A model generated the notes under the pieces. That model saw only the letters and a list, made by a program, of their open reading frames with translations. It ran no database searches and was not told the DNA's origin. A stretch of DNA of 64,000 nucleotides from Lewinellaceae bacterium. Its GTDB lineage: Bacteria; Bacteroidota; Bacteroidia; Chitinophagales; Saprospiraceae. This document shows positions 33,768 to 41,300 of this stretch, one piece after another. The stretch lies in assembly GCA_020636435.1 (NCBI GenBank), contig JACJXX010000002.1:3658001-3722000 (forward strand), written 5' to 3'. Position 1 is the first letter of the stretch; each line of letters begins with the position of its first letter. The translations under genes and the position numbers were made by a program.

Positions 33768-35204
33768 TCATTTCAACTCAAACGCAGCCACCACCTCCCT
33801 CGCCAAATCCCATTGATCAAACCCCTGCCGCCCGTAGTCGAGCCCCCGCCGGACGATGACCAGCTCATGAGACGGGACAACGATGACAAACTGCCCCCGG
33901 TTGCCTGCGGTGGAATAGGCATCCCCGGGCACATCGGTGCGGCCGTCGGGAACGAGCCACCACTGGCCGCCGTAGAAGTTTCCGCGTTCGGCGGTGGCCG
34001 GCGCTGGTGTGCGGACAAAACCAATCCAATCTTCCGACAGGAGGCGCTCGCCGTTCCAGAGGCCGTTTTGCAGGTACAGCAGGCCAAACCGGGCCAGGTC
34101 CCGGGCATTGGTGTATACCTGGCTGCTGAGGATAAAATCGCCGAAGCGGTCGACGCTAAGGAGGGTATTGCGCATGCCGATGCGGCCGAGCAGAGCGCGG
34201 CGGGGAAATTCCAGATAGCTCTTCGAATCGCCGAGGGCCTTTTTCATGGCCAGCACGCCGAGCAGGGTTTCGTAGTTTTCGTAATCCCAGTAAGTGCCCG
34301 GCTTGCGGACCAGTCCTCGGTTGAGGGCCCCTTTGGCGGAGCTGGCGCCGGCCCAGTAGGCCAGGCCCGAGCCGGTGGCGTATTCCATGCCGTTGTTGTC
34401 TACCGTATACAAGCCCGAAGACATATTCAGCACGTGGCGCAGGGTGATCTCGTTGCGGGGATCAGTTTCCGGAGAGGGGAGCTGGGGCAGCCATTCCAGG
34501 CCCAGAGGCTCGTCGAGGGCCAGTTTGCCCTCGTCCACCAGCATGCCGATAAGGGTAGCGGCGATGCTTTTGGCAGTCGACCACGTGCGGGTCTTGGTCT
34601 TTGCATCCACTCCCGGCGCATAGCGTTCCAGGATAATCTGCCCCTTGTGGACGATGAGCAGGCTGAGGGTTACCTGCTCGGGCGATTCGCGGTTGAACGC
34701 CCAGTCGGCGGCAGCCTGGAGGGCGGCCTCGTCGATGTATTCCGGAAGCGGCTGTGGTTCGGCCCGGTCGCCGTCCGGCCAGGGGATGGCGGCTGGATCT
34801 CCGGGCAAGGGCGGCATATCGAGGATGGGCAGGCTGTTGATATCTTCGAAGCTTTGATCTGGGGCCAGGATCACGCAGCCGAGCCCTTCGCGAAAGGCTG
34901 CCCTCATGGCAGGGACGCCATTTTCCGGTTTGCCGATGGCGACGGCCTTTAGCTCCCAGTTGACCTCGTAATGGCCTCCTTCAGCCGTGCCCACCGGTTC
35001 TTTCAGGTAGGCCAGTTCCTGTTCAAAAACCTGGCCCAGGCTGCGTTCAGAGGTAAACAGGCCGTTGCATAGCAGGATAGCCTGTACCCCGCGTTGGACC
35101 ATCTGGCGGTTGCTGCCGGCGTAGTCGTAGGTTTCCTGCTGCTGGGAAGTAGCCGGGCCTGCAATAATTAGCCCTGAGATGAGGAAGGAAAAAAATCGCT
35201 TCAT
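33768..35204 (-). CDS. beta-lactamase-fold serine hydrolase, exported
   Basis: 478 residues with a signal peptide (1-20). An N-terminal part of about 165 residues is followed by a class C beta-lactamase/penicillin-binding-protein-like domain. The nucleophile motif is STAKS (SxxK) in RTWSTAKSIAATLIG, YxN is YENYET, and the third motif region is AGNRGQFVIVVP. Family members are esterases, peptidases or beta-lactamases, and the substrate cannot be deduced. Both neighbouring regions are gene debris, but this gene seems intact. Confidence 0.88.
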   Translation of the reverse strand: MKRFFSFLISGLIIAGPATSQQQETYDYAGSNRQMVQRGVQAILLCNGLFTSERSLGQVFEQELAYLKEPVGTAEGGHYEVNWELKAVAIGKPENGVPAMRAAFREGLGCVILAPDQSFEDINSLPILDMPPLPGDPAAIPWPDGDRAEPQPLPEYIDEAALQAAADWAFNRESPEQVTLSLLIVHKGQIILERYAPGVDAKTKTRTWSTAKSIAATLIGMLVDEGKLALDEPLGLEWLPQLPSPETDPRNEITLRHVLNMSSGLYTVDNNGMEYATGSGLAYWAGASSAKGALNRGLVRKPGTYWDYENYETLLGVLAMKKALGDSKSYLEFPRRALLGRIGMRNTLLSVDRFGDFILSSQVYTNARDLARFGLLYLQNGLWNGERLLSEDWIGFVRTPAPATAERGNFYGGQWWLVPDGRTDVPGDAYSTAGNRGQFVIVVPSHELVIVRRGLDYGRQGFDQWDLAREVVAAFELK

Positions 35205-35437
35205 GATGCTGGCATTTATTTGGTTTTACTCAACGGCACCTGTTTTTGTGCATTGCCTTCCCCGCCCCACGGTCTCCTAAAGGGGAAGTCTACGCAAAAT
35301 TTTTAGAATACAGCCTATTGCCTGGTTGCCAATGTGTGAATCATACAACTTTTTTCTGTAAATGTATAACGCTATCCTGAATGAATGAACCGAACTTTGT
35401 ACTACAATTTGCACAGTAATTCCAAATAATATAAATT

Positions 35438-36115
35438 ATGAAAAATCTAATGTTTAAAATCGTCTTGCGCGCCTCGATTGCCACACTATTGTTGGGGTTC
35501 GCATTAAATGCAGGTGCCCAGCGTATTGAATTCGGCTTACGGTTTATGCCGACACTTTCTTCCTTCGACGTAAAAACTTCGTCCGGCGGCACGGTAAAAG
35601 GAGAAGCGACCGTAGGTTTTGGATTTGGAGCAATATTGGGATATAATTTTTCCGATCATTTTGAAATACAGGGAGAGGTTATCTACAACTCCCTTTCCCA
35701 GAAATATAAAGAACTGGATATTGAACGGAAAGTCAAATTGGATTATGTGAACATTCCTTTATTGCTTTCGCTCAATACCGGTAAATCAAAACCGATTAAT
35801 TTCAATGTTGTAGCGGGTCCGCAGATGGGTATTAATGTCGGCAGCAGTTTGAAGGTATCCAGTAGCGGCGTGGATACTCCGAATGCCTTGTTGTCTGTAA
35901 AGAAAGGCGATCTAGGTTTTGCTTATGGCGCCGGCCTTGACTTCGGGCTCAACCCGGCAAGCAATTTTCGCCTGGCCTTAGGGTTCCGCGGCGTTTACGG
36001 CCTGTTTGACATCAGCGACAACAATAAAAACAACTCGACTGATTCTTTCTTCGTTCTCGACCGGAGTCACATCAAAACATATTCAGGTTACATCGGATTC
36101 TCGGTTTTATTCTGA
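35438..36115 (+). CDS. outer-membrane beta-barrel protein (PorT-like)
   Basis: 225 residues with a signal peptide ending LNAGAQ. The rest is a string of amphipathic strands (FGFGAILGYNFSDHFEIQGE, YVNIPLLLSLNTG, NFNVVAGPQMGINVGSS) ending in an aromatic C-terminal strand (SGYIGFSVLF). This matches the small outer-membrane barrels (beta-barrel porin domain 2) abundant in Bacteroidota. Function unknown. Confidence 0.85.
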   Translation: MKNLMFKIVLRASIATLLLGFALNAGAQRIEFGLRFMPTLSSFDVKTSSGGTVKGEATVGFGFGAILGYNFSDHFEIQGEVIYNSLSQKYKELDIERKVKLDYVNIPLLLSLNTGKSKPINFNVVAGPQMGINVGSSLKVSSSGVDTPNALLSVKKGDLGFAYGAGLDFGLNPASNFRLALGFRGVYGLFDISDNNKNNSTDSFFVLDRSHIKTYSGYIGFSVLF

Positions 36116-36174
36116 TAAAATGAAACCATTGACTTGTTTTTTGAGTGTTCCTTTGGCATCAAAAATAAATACTT

Positions 36175-37044
36175 ATGAAACGTAATATAGCTTCAGGCGT
36201 CCTGCTTCTTTCCATGGCGCTTGCCCTGGCCTTTATTTCAGGTAGTTGCAGCAATTCCAGCAATAAAGAAATGGAAAGCGTCGATCAGGAAGCAACAGCA
36301 GTAGACAGTCCTGAACAGGCTGGTTTAAACCCTCAGCAGCAGGCGCCTGAACCCGGAATGACCGCCGAAACTTCCGGGAAATATGCCCCGGAAAAAGAAA
36401 AGGCGGCTGAAAATACAGCGAATAACCGGGCGATAACGCCACCAGCAGCAAAAGAAACCAGTACCTTAAAAAAGGTTATTAAACCTTCCGAAATCAGTAA
36501 AACCAGTTCCGAACCGGTTATCCAGTTAGCAAAAACGGAAACTGCTGGCGAACCGCCTCAAAGTGCTCCTGTAAGTCCGACAAAGGTAGCTGCCGGGAAG
36601 GAAGGAACGAAAATTGCCACCCCACTCCAAGCGAAACCAGATCCTGCCTTAGAGAAAACCAAAGAGGTTGTTGTTACCCAACCTCCCCGGCCTGAACCCC
36701 AGGTATCCGGACCACCCCCCGGCAACTGGATTGTTCCGGAAAAAGATAAAAACAAGAAAAACCCTATCAAAGCCGATGCAGAATCGCTGAGCATCGGAAA
36801 ATCGCTGTATAACAAGCATTGCGCTTCCTGCCATGGAAAAGAAGGACTGGGAGACGGCTCGAAAGCAGCCCAACTTGAAACGCCAAGCGGCGATTTTACG
36901 CTCCCTATTGTTCAACAACAGACCGACGGCGGCCTTTTTTACAAAACAAGAGAAGGCAGAGGCGATATGCCGGAATACAAGAAAAAGATACCCGATGAGG
37001 AGGATATCTGGCATATTGTCAATTACATCAGAACCTTTAAATAG
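36175..37044 (+). CDS. c-type cytochrome lipoprotein with a long linker
   Basis: 289 residues. The lipoprotein signal ends SGSC (Cys about 25), and then comes a low-complexity Glu/Pro/Lys/Ala-rich linker (about 30-200) suited to crossing the periplasm or surface. The C-terminal class I cytochrome c domain has haem-binding CASCH (YNKHCASCHGKEGLGDG) and a Met ligand in GRGDMPEY, ending WHIVNYIRTFK. It is a mono-haem electron carrier, and CcsBA at 49651 would mature it. The next genes are tiny or broken, so no operon function can be read. Confidence 0.88.
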   Translation: MKRNIASGVLLLSMALALAFISGSCSNSSNKEMESVDQEATAVDSPEQAGLNPQQQAPEPGMTAETSGKYAPEKEKAAENTANNRAITPPAAKETSTLKKVIKPSEISKTSSEPVIQLAKTETAGEPPQSAPVSPTKVAAGKEGTKIATPLQAKPDPALEKTKEVVVTQPPRPEPQVSGPPPGNWIVPEKDKNKKNPIKADAESLSIGKSLYNKHCASCHGKEGLGDGSKAAQLETPSGDFTLPIVQQQTDGGLFYKTREGRGDMPEYKKKIPDEEDIWHIVNYIRTFK

Positions 37045-37060
37045 GGACACCCGGCATCTC

Positions 37061-37138
37061 ATGAACAAGTTGAAAATTATTAACCTGTTTTTTGAGCCTG
37101 CGCTATTGTTTAGTACAGCAGCCTGTACGAATCGTTAG
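37061..37138 (+). CDS. 25-residue lipoprotein-like peptide
   Basis: MNKLKIINLFFEPALLFSTAACTNR: basic start, hydrophobic core and an STAAC lipobox, then an immediate stop. It may be the remaining signal peptide of a lost lipoprotein. It lies 16 nt after the cytochrome gene. Confidence 0.35.
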   Translation: MNKLKIINLFFEPALLFSTAACTNR

Positions 37139-37141
37139 GGA

Positions 37142-37252
37142 ATGGGAATGATGCATGGAAACGACACGATGTACATGGCCAACTGGAATTGGCTACTGGT
37201 AGCGGTTGGTTTAGTTATCGCGTTCCTTATCGGATTTGCAATAGCCAGATGA
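37142..37252 (+). CDS. 36-residue single-pass membrane protein
   Basis: MGMMHGNDTMYMANWNWLLV then AVGLVIAFLIGFAIAR: a Met/His-rich head (Met 1, 3, 4, 10, 12 and His 5) in front of one transmembrane helix. The layout recalls short Met/His/Trp-rich membrane peptides found near copper or cytochrome genes. It starts 3 nt after the preceding peptide and overlaps nothing, and the start, composition and stop are consistent with a real small gene. The metal link is speculation. Confidence 0.5.
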   Translation: MGMMHGNDTMYMANWNWLLVAVGLVIAFLIGFAIAR

Positions 37253-37287
37253 AAACGGTAGTTGCTGCAGGAAAAAAAGCAAAAATC

Positions 37288-37407
37288 ATGAAAAGAGTAG
37301 AAAACAAAGTTGCCGTTGTAACAGGCGGCGCATTAGGTATCGGACGAGAAACATGCATTTTACTTGCAAAAGAAGGAATTTATAACAAACAAAATTTAAC
37401 AACCTAA
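37288..37407 (+). pseudogene. short-chain dehydrogenase, N-terminal fragment
   Basis: KRVENKVAVVTGGALGIGRE then TCILLAKEG is an SDR Rossmann opening (TGxxxGIG). It diverges after about 30 residues and stops at 37407. Together with the fragments up to 38459 it seems to be debris of a sugar-oxidation cluster. Confidence 0.65.
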
Positions 37408-37484
37408 AGGAGAACTCAAATGGAGGCCGTACCTTCTGTTTCGCTTGTCTTGCATCATCCCTTACCTGATGCCCTCCTATCCAA

Positions 37485-37690
37485 TGGGCATTGACACCTG
37501 CCCCTGCACCATGGTAAGTACCGCCCCGCCCAGGATGGCCATGATCAGGCCGGAGCCGCCGATCTTCCGGTCCTTGCCCAGCCCGGCGGAGGCCAGCCCA
37601 AAGATGGTCGGGAACATCTCGCCAGGTTGAGTTTCAGGGACAACATGAACTGTTCGTAAGTTCCATCCAGGCCCACCCCGTTGTTGTCAG
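37485..37690 (-). pseudogene. MFS sugar permease (FucP-like) fragment
   Basis: The minus strand reads FPTIFGLASAGLGKDRKIGG then SGLIMAILGGAVLTMVQGQ, the pattern of fucose/glucose-galactose type MFS permeases (cytoplasmic loop and following helix). It breaks on both sides. A short piece reading GLDGTYEQFMLSLKLNLA before it (37622-37690) is not identified. Confidence 0.55.
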
Positions 37691-37699
37691 GTCCATCAT

Positions 37700-37810
37700 T
37701 CAGGTATTTTATAGAATCTTAAGGCATTTCCGCCAAACACCATCGCTTTTTCCTCCCTGGAAAAGCTTTCTGTATACCAGTCGACGATGCTTTTCACATT
37801 TTTATAACTG
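37700..37810 (-). pseudogene. amidohydrolase C-terminal fragment
   Basis: The minus strand reads IVDWYTESFSREEKAMVFGG then NALRFYKIPE and a stop. IFGGNALRFY-like endings are typical of TIM-barrel amidohydrolases such as sugar-lactone hydrolases. Only the last 35 residues remain. Confidence 0.6.
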
Positions 37811-37811
37811 C

Positions 37812-38459
37812 TTGCCTACCTCTCTGCTGCTTTCCGCCGGCCGGCTATCTTTGGATGAGATCGCCGTTGTAGAACCGCTCGCCATCGGCGCTCATGCCAT
37901 CCGCAGGGCGGCGGTACAGGCCGGCGAATGGATCGTGGTTGCCGGCTGTGGCCCGATTGGCGTTGGGTTGATGAAGCTGGCCCAATTGGAAGGCGCCAAA
38001 ATTATTGCTCTGGATATTAACGAACAACGCTTGCTTTATGCCAAGGAAAAGATCGGCGCCGACTACATTGTCAACGCATTGGACAATCCGCTGGAGCAGA
38101 TTCGGGAATTTACGCGTGGCGATCTGGTCGCTGCCGTTTTTGACGCGACAGGCAATACCGCAGCGCTGGAAGGCGGCATGCAATATATGGCCCATGGCGG
38201 CCGCTACGTGCTGGTGGGCCTGTCCAATGGCGGGCTCACGTTCAGCCATCCGGCCATCCACCGCAAAGAGGCCACCCTGATGTGCAGCCGCAACGCCACA
38301 GTTGAAGATTTTCACAATGTACGGGAGGCTCTTAGCAGCGGCCAGTTCCCGGTGGATTCCTACATTACCCACCGGGTGCCGTTCGCAGAAATGATCGGGC
38401 ATTTTGATTCCTGGCGAAATCCCGAAAATGAAGTGATGAAGGCAATGGTATCCTTTTAG
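37812..38459 (+). pseudogene. zinc-type alcohol dehydrogenase (MDR), 5'-truncated
   Basis: 215 residues corresponding to the C-terminal two thirds of a medium-chain dehydrogenase: AVVEPLAIGAHAIRRAAVQA, the NAD-binding VVAGCGPIGVGLMKLAQLEG, then the typical FDATGN and YITHRVPFAEM segments. The catalytic-zinc Cys/His residues of the N-terminal domain are missing. The present first codons abut the amidohydrolase fragment, so it is most likely inactive. Confidence 0.75.
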
Positions 38460-38528
38460 CTAAGTGGCTAGCTGTTCCTGAAAATCTCCCTGCTTTTTTG
38501 TAAAATTGGGCCAAAAACTTTAGAGCCC

Positions 38529-39365
38529 ATGCAAAAAATAAAGGAAACTGTCTTCGAGATCATCGAAGGAGCGGATGAGGGCGGCAGCCGTTGGAGCCGC
38601 ATTTTTGATGTCTTCATCGTTGGGCTGATCAGCATCAGCGTCCTGCAGGTCATTCTTGAGTCCTTTAAAGGCATTTACGCCCGGTACCAGTCGCAATTTC
38701 ATTTCCTGGAGGTTGTAGTAGTGGTGATATTTTCTGTAGAATATCTGCTGCGGGTGTGGACGGCAGGCCTGAAGTACCCCAACCGGGGGAAATTAGCCTC
38801 CCGGCTGCTCTTCATCACCTCGGCTTTTGGGCTGATCGACCTGTTTGCCATCCTTCCCTTCTACGTTCCCTTCCTGGTGGCAATCGATTTGCGCTTTATC
38901 CGCATCCTGCGGATCATGCGCCTCCTGCGGGTCTTCAAACTAAACCGTTACCTGAAATCCTTTAAGATCGTAAGCGCTGTCGTCATAGAGAAACGCTCGG
39001 AGCTGAGCATCACCATTTTCATAACCTTTCTGTTGCTGCTGCTTTCTTCCACCATCATGTACTACCTGGAAAGCGACGTCCAGCCGAAAGCTTTTCCCAA
39101 TATCATCTCCACCTTCTGGTGGGCTATCGCCACTCTGACCACTGTGGGGTATGGGGATGTGTATCCCGTTACCGGCTGGGGCCGCCTGGTCAGCGGCATC
39201 ATCGCCCTACTGGGTATTGGCCTGGTGGCACTGCCCACCGGCATCATCAGCGCTGCTTTCGTTGAAGAGTTGGAAAAGGGCAAAAACAAAAAGCCAAAGC
39301 CCAAAATGGAAGAGGAAGATTACCGCTATTGCCCCTATTGCGGCAGGGCCATGGAAGAACATTAA
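38529..39365 (+). CDS. voltage-gated-type potassium channel with C-terminal zinc-ribbon-like motif
   Basis: 278 residues, six membrane segments. An S4-like helix with regularly spaced Arg/Lys is at about 122-140 (RFIRILRIMRLLRVFKLNRY), and the K+ selectivity filter TTVGYGD is at 204-210 between S5 and S6. After S6 the cytoplasmic tail is short and ends YRYCPYCGRAMEEH, a CxxC knuckle that could bind metal with a partner motif from another subunit. The family is ion transport/Kv-like. The gene is solitary and intact. Confidence 0.9.
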   Translation: MQKIKETVFEIIEGADEGGSRWSRIFDVFIVGLISISVLQVILESFKGIYARYQSQFHFLEVVVVVIFSVEYLLRVWTAGLKYPNRGKLASRLLFITSAFGLIDLFAILPFYVPFLVAIDLRFIRILRIMRLLRVFKLNRYLKSFKIVSAVVIEKRSELSITIFITFLLLLLSSTIMYYLESDVQPKAFPNIISTFWWAIATLTTVGYGDVYPVTGWGRLVSGIIALLGIGLVALPTGIISAAFVEELEKGKNKKPKPKMEEEDYRYCPYCGRAMEEH

Positions 39366-39425
39366 GCAGGTGTGTGTGCAAGGTTCAAAAGCGTTGAAGT
39401 GTAAATGTCTGCAGCCAGAACCTTA

Positions 39426-39640
39426 GGGTGCGATTCCCATTTGTACCCATGTAGCAGATAGCTTGGGGAAATGCCCCTAAAATTCAGGAAAACACGGTTT
39501 CACAGTCCCCTTGCTCCACTGTTATGGAGCCTACGGCCTCAACAATGGAACCGGGAAACCATGTAACAGTACTTCGAGGGAATAATTCCGGGTGTTTTCA
39601 TGCCCAGAAACATAAGGGGGTACAAACTAGAATCGCACCC
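39426..39640. mobile_element. MITE-like element E with 8-bp target duplication
   Basis: The 23-bp terminal inverted repeats (GGGTGCGATTC...TTTGTACCC at 39426-39448 and complement at 39618-39640, three mismatches) enclose a 215-bp non-coding element. Both flanks carry GAACCTTA (39418-39425 and 39641-39648), a perfect 8-bp duplication. Size, ends and duplication length fit a non-autonomous relative of an IS family making 8-bp duplications (ISL3-like is one option). It differs from elements A-D. The right duplication runs into the miaE -7 box. Confidence 0.9.
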
Positions 39641-39646
39641 GAACCT

Positions 39647-39654
39647 TATCTTTG
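39647..39654 (+). promoter_or_regulatory. -7 box of miaE, overlapped by the element E target site
   Basis: TATCTTTG, a perfect TAnnTTTG, 31 nt before the miaE ATG. Its first two bases belong to the GAACCTTA duplication, so insertion of element E replaced everything upstream of the -7 box. Confidence 0.5.
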
Positions 39655-39685
39655 CCTTCTGTTACTGCCAAAGAAACAAGCCATT

Positions 39686-40303
39686 ATGAATAACAAAGAA
39701 AAAGAACTGCACGAAGTGCAGATGCTGGGCCTCAAGCTGCCAACCGACCCCCGCTGGGTGAACCTGGCGGAGAAGGGACTGGAAGAGATTCTGACCGACC
39801 ATGCCTACTGCGAACAGAAGGCGGCCACGTCCTGTATTTCCCTGATCCAGGCCTACCCGGAAAAGAAGGAAATGGTCAGGGAACTGGCTCCTATTGTGAC
39901 GGAGGAATGGGGGCACTTTCGCATGGTGCTCCAGGAAATGGACAAACGCGGCCTGCAGCTGGGGCGGCAGCGCAAGGACGAATACGTCAACAAACTGCTC
40001 GAATTTCAAAAAAAAGGCGGCAGCCGGGAAGAGCGCCTGCTGGAAAAGCTGCTCATCTGCGCCCTCATCGAAGCCCGTTCCTGCGAGCGCTTCCGCCTGC
40101 TTTCCCTGCACATCAACGACGAAAACCTCCGCGGCTGGTACCATAAGTTCATGGTGGCCGAAGCCGGGCACTACCGCCTCTTCATCGACCTGGCCAAACG
40201 ATACCATGACGAGGACAAAGTCCGCCAGCGCTGGAAGGAGTACCTCGAACGGGAAGCGGAAATCATGGACGAGCTGGAGTTGCGGGGGGATAGGATGCAT
40301 TAG
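39686..40303 (+). CDS. miaE: tRNA 2-methylthio-N6-isopentenyladenosine hydroxylase MiaE
   Basis: 205 residues. A di-iron, ferritin-like enzyme that hydroxylates the ms2i6A37 side chain of tRNAs reading UNN codons. Iron-ligand motifs are visible: E in DHAYCEQKAAT, ExxH in VTEEWGHFRMVLQ, E in ICALIEARSCERF and ExxH in VAEAGHYRLF. Start at ATG 39686 (MNNKEKELHEVQ); the upstream frame reads through element E. Convergent with the LytTR regulator. Confidence 0.92.
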   Translation: MNNKEKELHEVQMLGLKLPTDPRWVNLAEKGLEEILTDHAYCEQKAATSCISLIQAYPEKKEMVRELAPIVTEEWGHFRMVLQEMDKRGLQLGRQRKDEYVNKLLEFQKKGGSREERLLEKLLICALIEARSCERFRLLSLHINDENLRGWYHKFMVAEAGHYRLFIDLAKRYHDEDKVRQRWKEYLEREAEIMDELELRGDRMH

Positions 40304-40307
40304 GAAA

Positions 40308-40545
40308 GGGTGTATCAGGTTTTTTGTGTATCAGGGTGTCAGTGTGTAGTGTATCGGTGTGGTAGTGTATCGGATTATCCCAACTTGTCTGACACGGGAG
40401 TGTTCAACGTTCTGTGTCCAAAGCTCAAAGTTATGTCATAAAAACCTGGTTTTTAGGATGACTTTGAACGCCAAACATTAAACTTTGAACAGTCCCTCTG
40501 ACACACTGACACACTGATACACTGATACACTGACACCCTGCCCCC
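40308..40545. repeat. inverted arrays of 8-nt GTATCAGT-type repeats between convergent genes
   Basis: Left part (40310-40375): GTGTATCAG, GTGTCAGTGTG and related units. Right part (40497-40543): CACACTGACACACTGATACA and similar, the reverse complement. Between them (40380-40495) are TTCAACGTT...TTTGAAC words and a small AAAACC/GGTTTT hairpin. The arrays can pair into a long irregular stem, possibly a two-way terminator for miaE and the regulator gene. Units match the array at 19941. Confidence 0.75.
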
Positions 40546-40547
40546 CC

Positions 40548-41300
40548 TCACTCCCTCCACCTCACCTTCATCCTTTCCCGAAAAGCGTCCCTGTATTTGG
40601 GGCCGATGCGAATCTCGTGCAGCTCCGCCCCCGCCTCCCGTGCCAGCTCCACGAACGTATAATTGCCCGCAAAGCTCTTCACATAATCCAGGTTGATGAT
40701 AAAGCTGTCGTGAATGCGCATGAAGTTTTCACCAGGCAGAAGTTCAACCATATTTTTCACGCGGTCGCGGGTGAGGTACGTCGTGCCGGCTGTCACGACC
40801 TTAACATCCACGTTGGCGCCTTCGCAGTACAGAATATCATCGTAATCCACTTTTACCCACCGCCCTTTTTCCTTGATCAGGATGTGGCCCTGCGCCGGGC
40901 CGGGCGCCTCATCCGTAGTTCGCAGGCCGGCCATAGCCTTTTCGATAGCCTGGTTGAGCCTTACCGGTTCTATGGGCTTGAGCAGGTATCCGGAGATGTT
41001 GTAATCATAACCTTTGATGGCATATTCCGCAAAAGCAGTAGTGATGATCACTTTTGCCGAAAGGCAGAAATTGCGGGCGGCATCCAGCAGGTTGAAACCG
41101 CTGGCCCCCGGCATTTCTATGTCCAGAAAGATGAGGTCGGGGCGGGGATTGCGCCCATTGGCGAGGAAGTTGTAGGCGTCCTCGGCGTTTTCGAAGCTGC
41201 CGAGCAATTCCAGATCCAGGCGGGTGTGCAGCAACTCGATCAGGTTTTCGCGTTGCAGCTCCACATCTTCGATGACGATATAGGTGTATTTTTGCTTCAT
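40548..41300 (-). CDS. LytTR-type response regulator
   Basis: 250 residues. Receiver domain with phospho-acceptor D60 (LIFLDIEMPG) and conserved K108 (GYLLKP), then a LytTR DNA-binding domain (about 140-245, VDYDDILYCEGANVDVKVVT, MRIHDSFIINL). It acts with the histidine kinase whose gene overlaps it by 4 bp. Targets are unknown; neighbouring divergent or downstream genes (secreted esterase) are candidates by position only. Confidence 0.95.
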   Translation of the reverse strand: MKQKYTYIVIEDVELQRENLIELLHTRLDLELLGSFENAEDAYNFLANGRNPRPDLIFLDIEMPGASGFNLLDAARNFCLSAKVIITTAFAEYAIKGYDYNISGYLLKPIEPVRLNQAIEKAMAGLRTTDEAPGPAQGHILIKEKGRWVKVDYDDILYCEGANVDVKVVTAGTTYLTRDRVKNMVELLPGENFMRIHDSFIINLDYVKSFAGNYTFVELAREAGAELHEIRIGPKYRDAFRERMKVRWRE

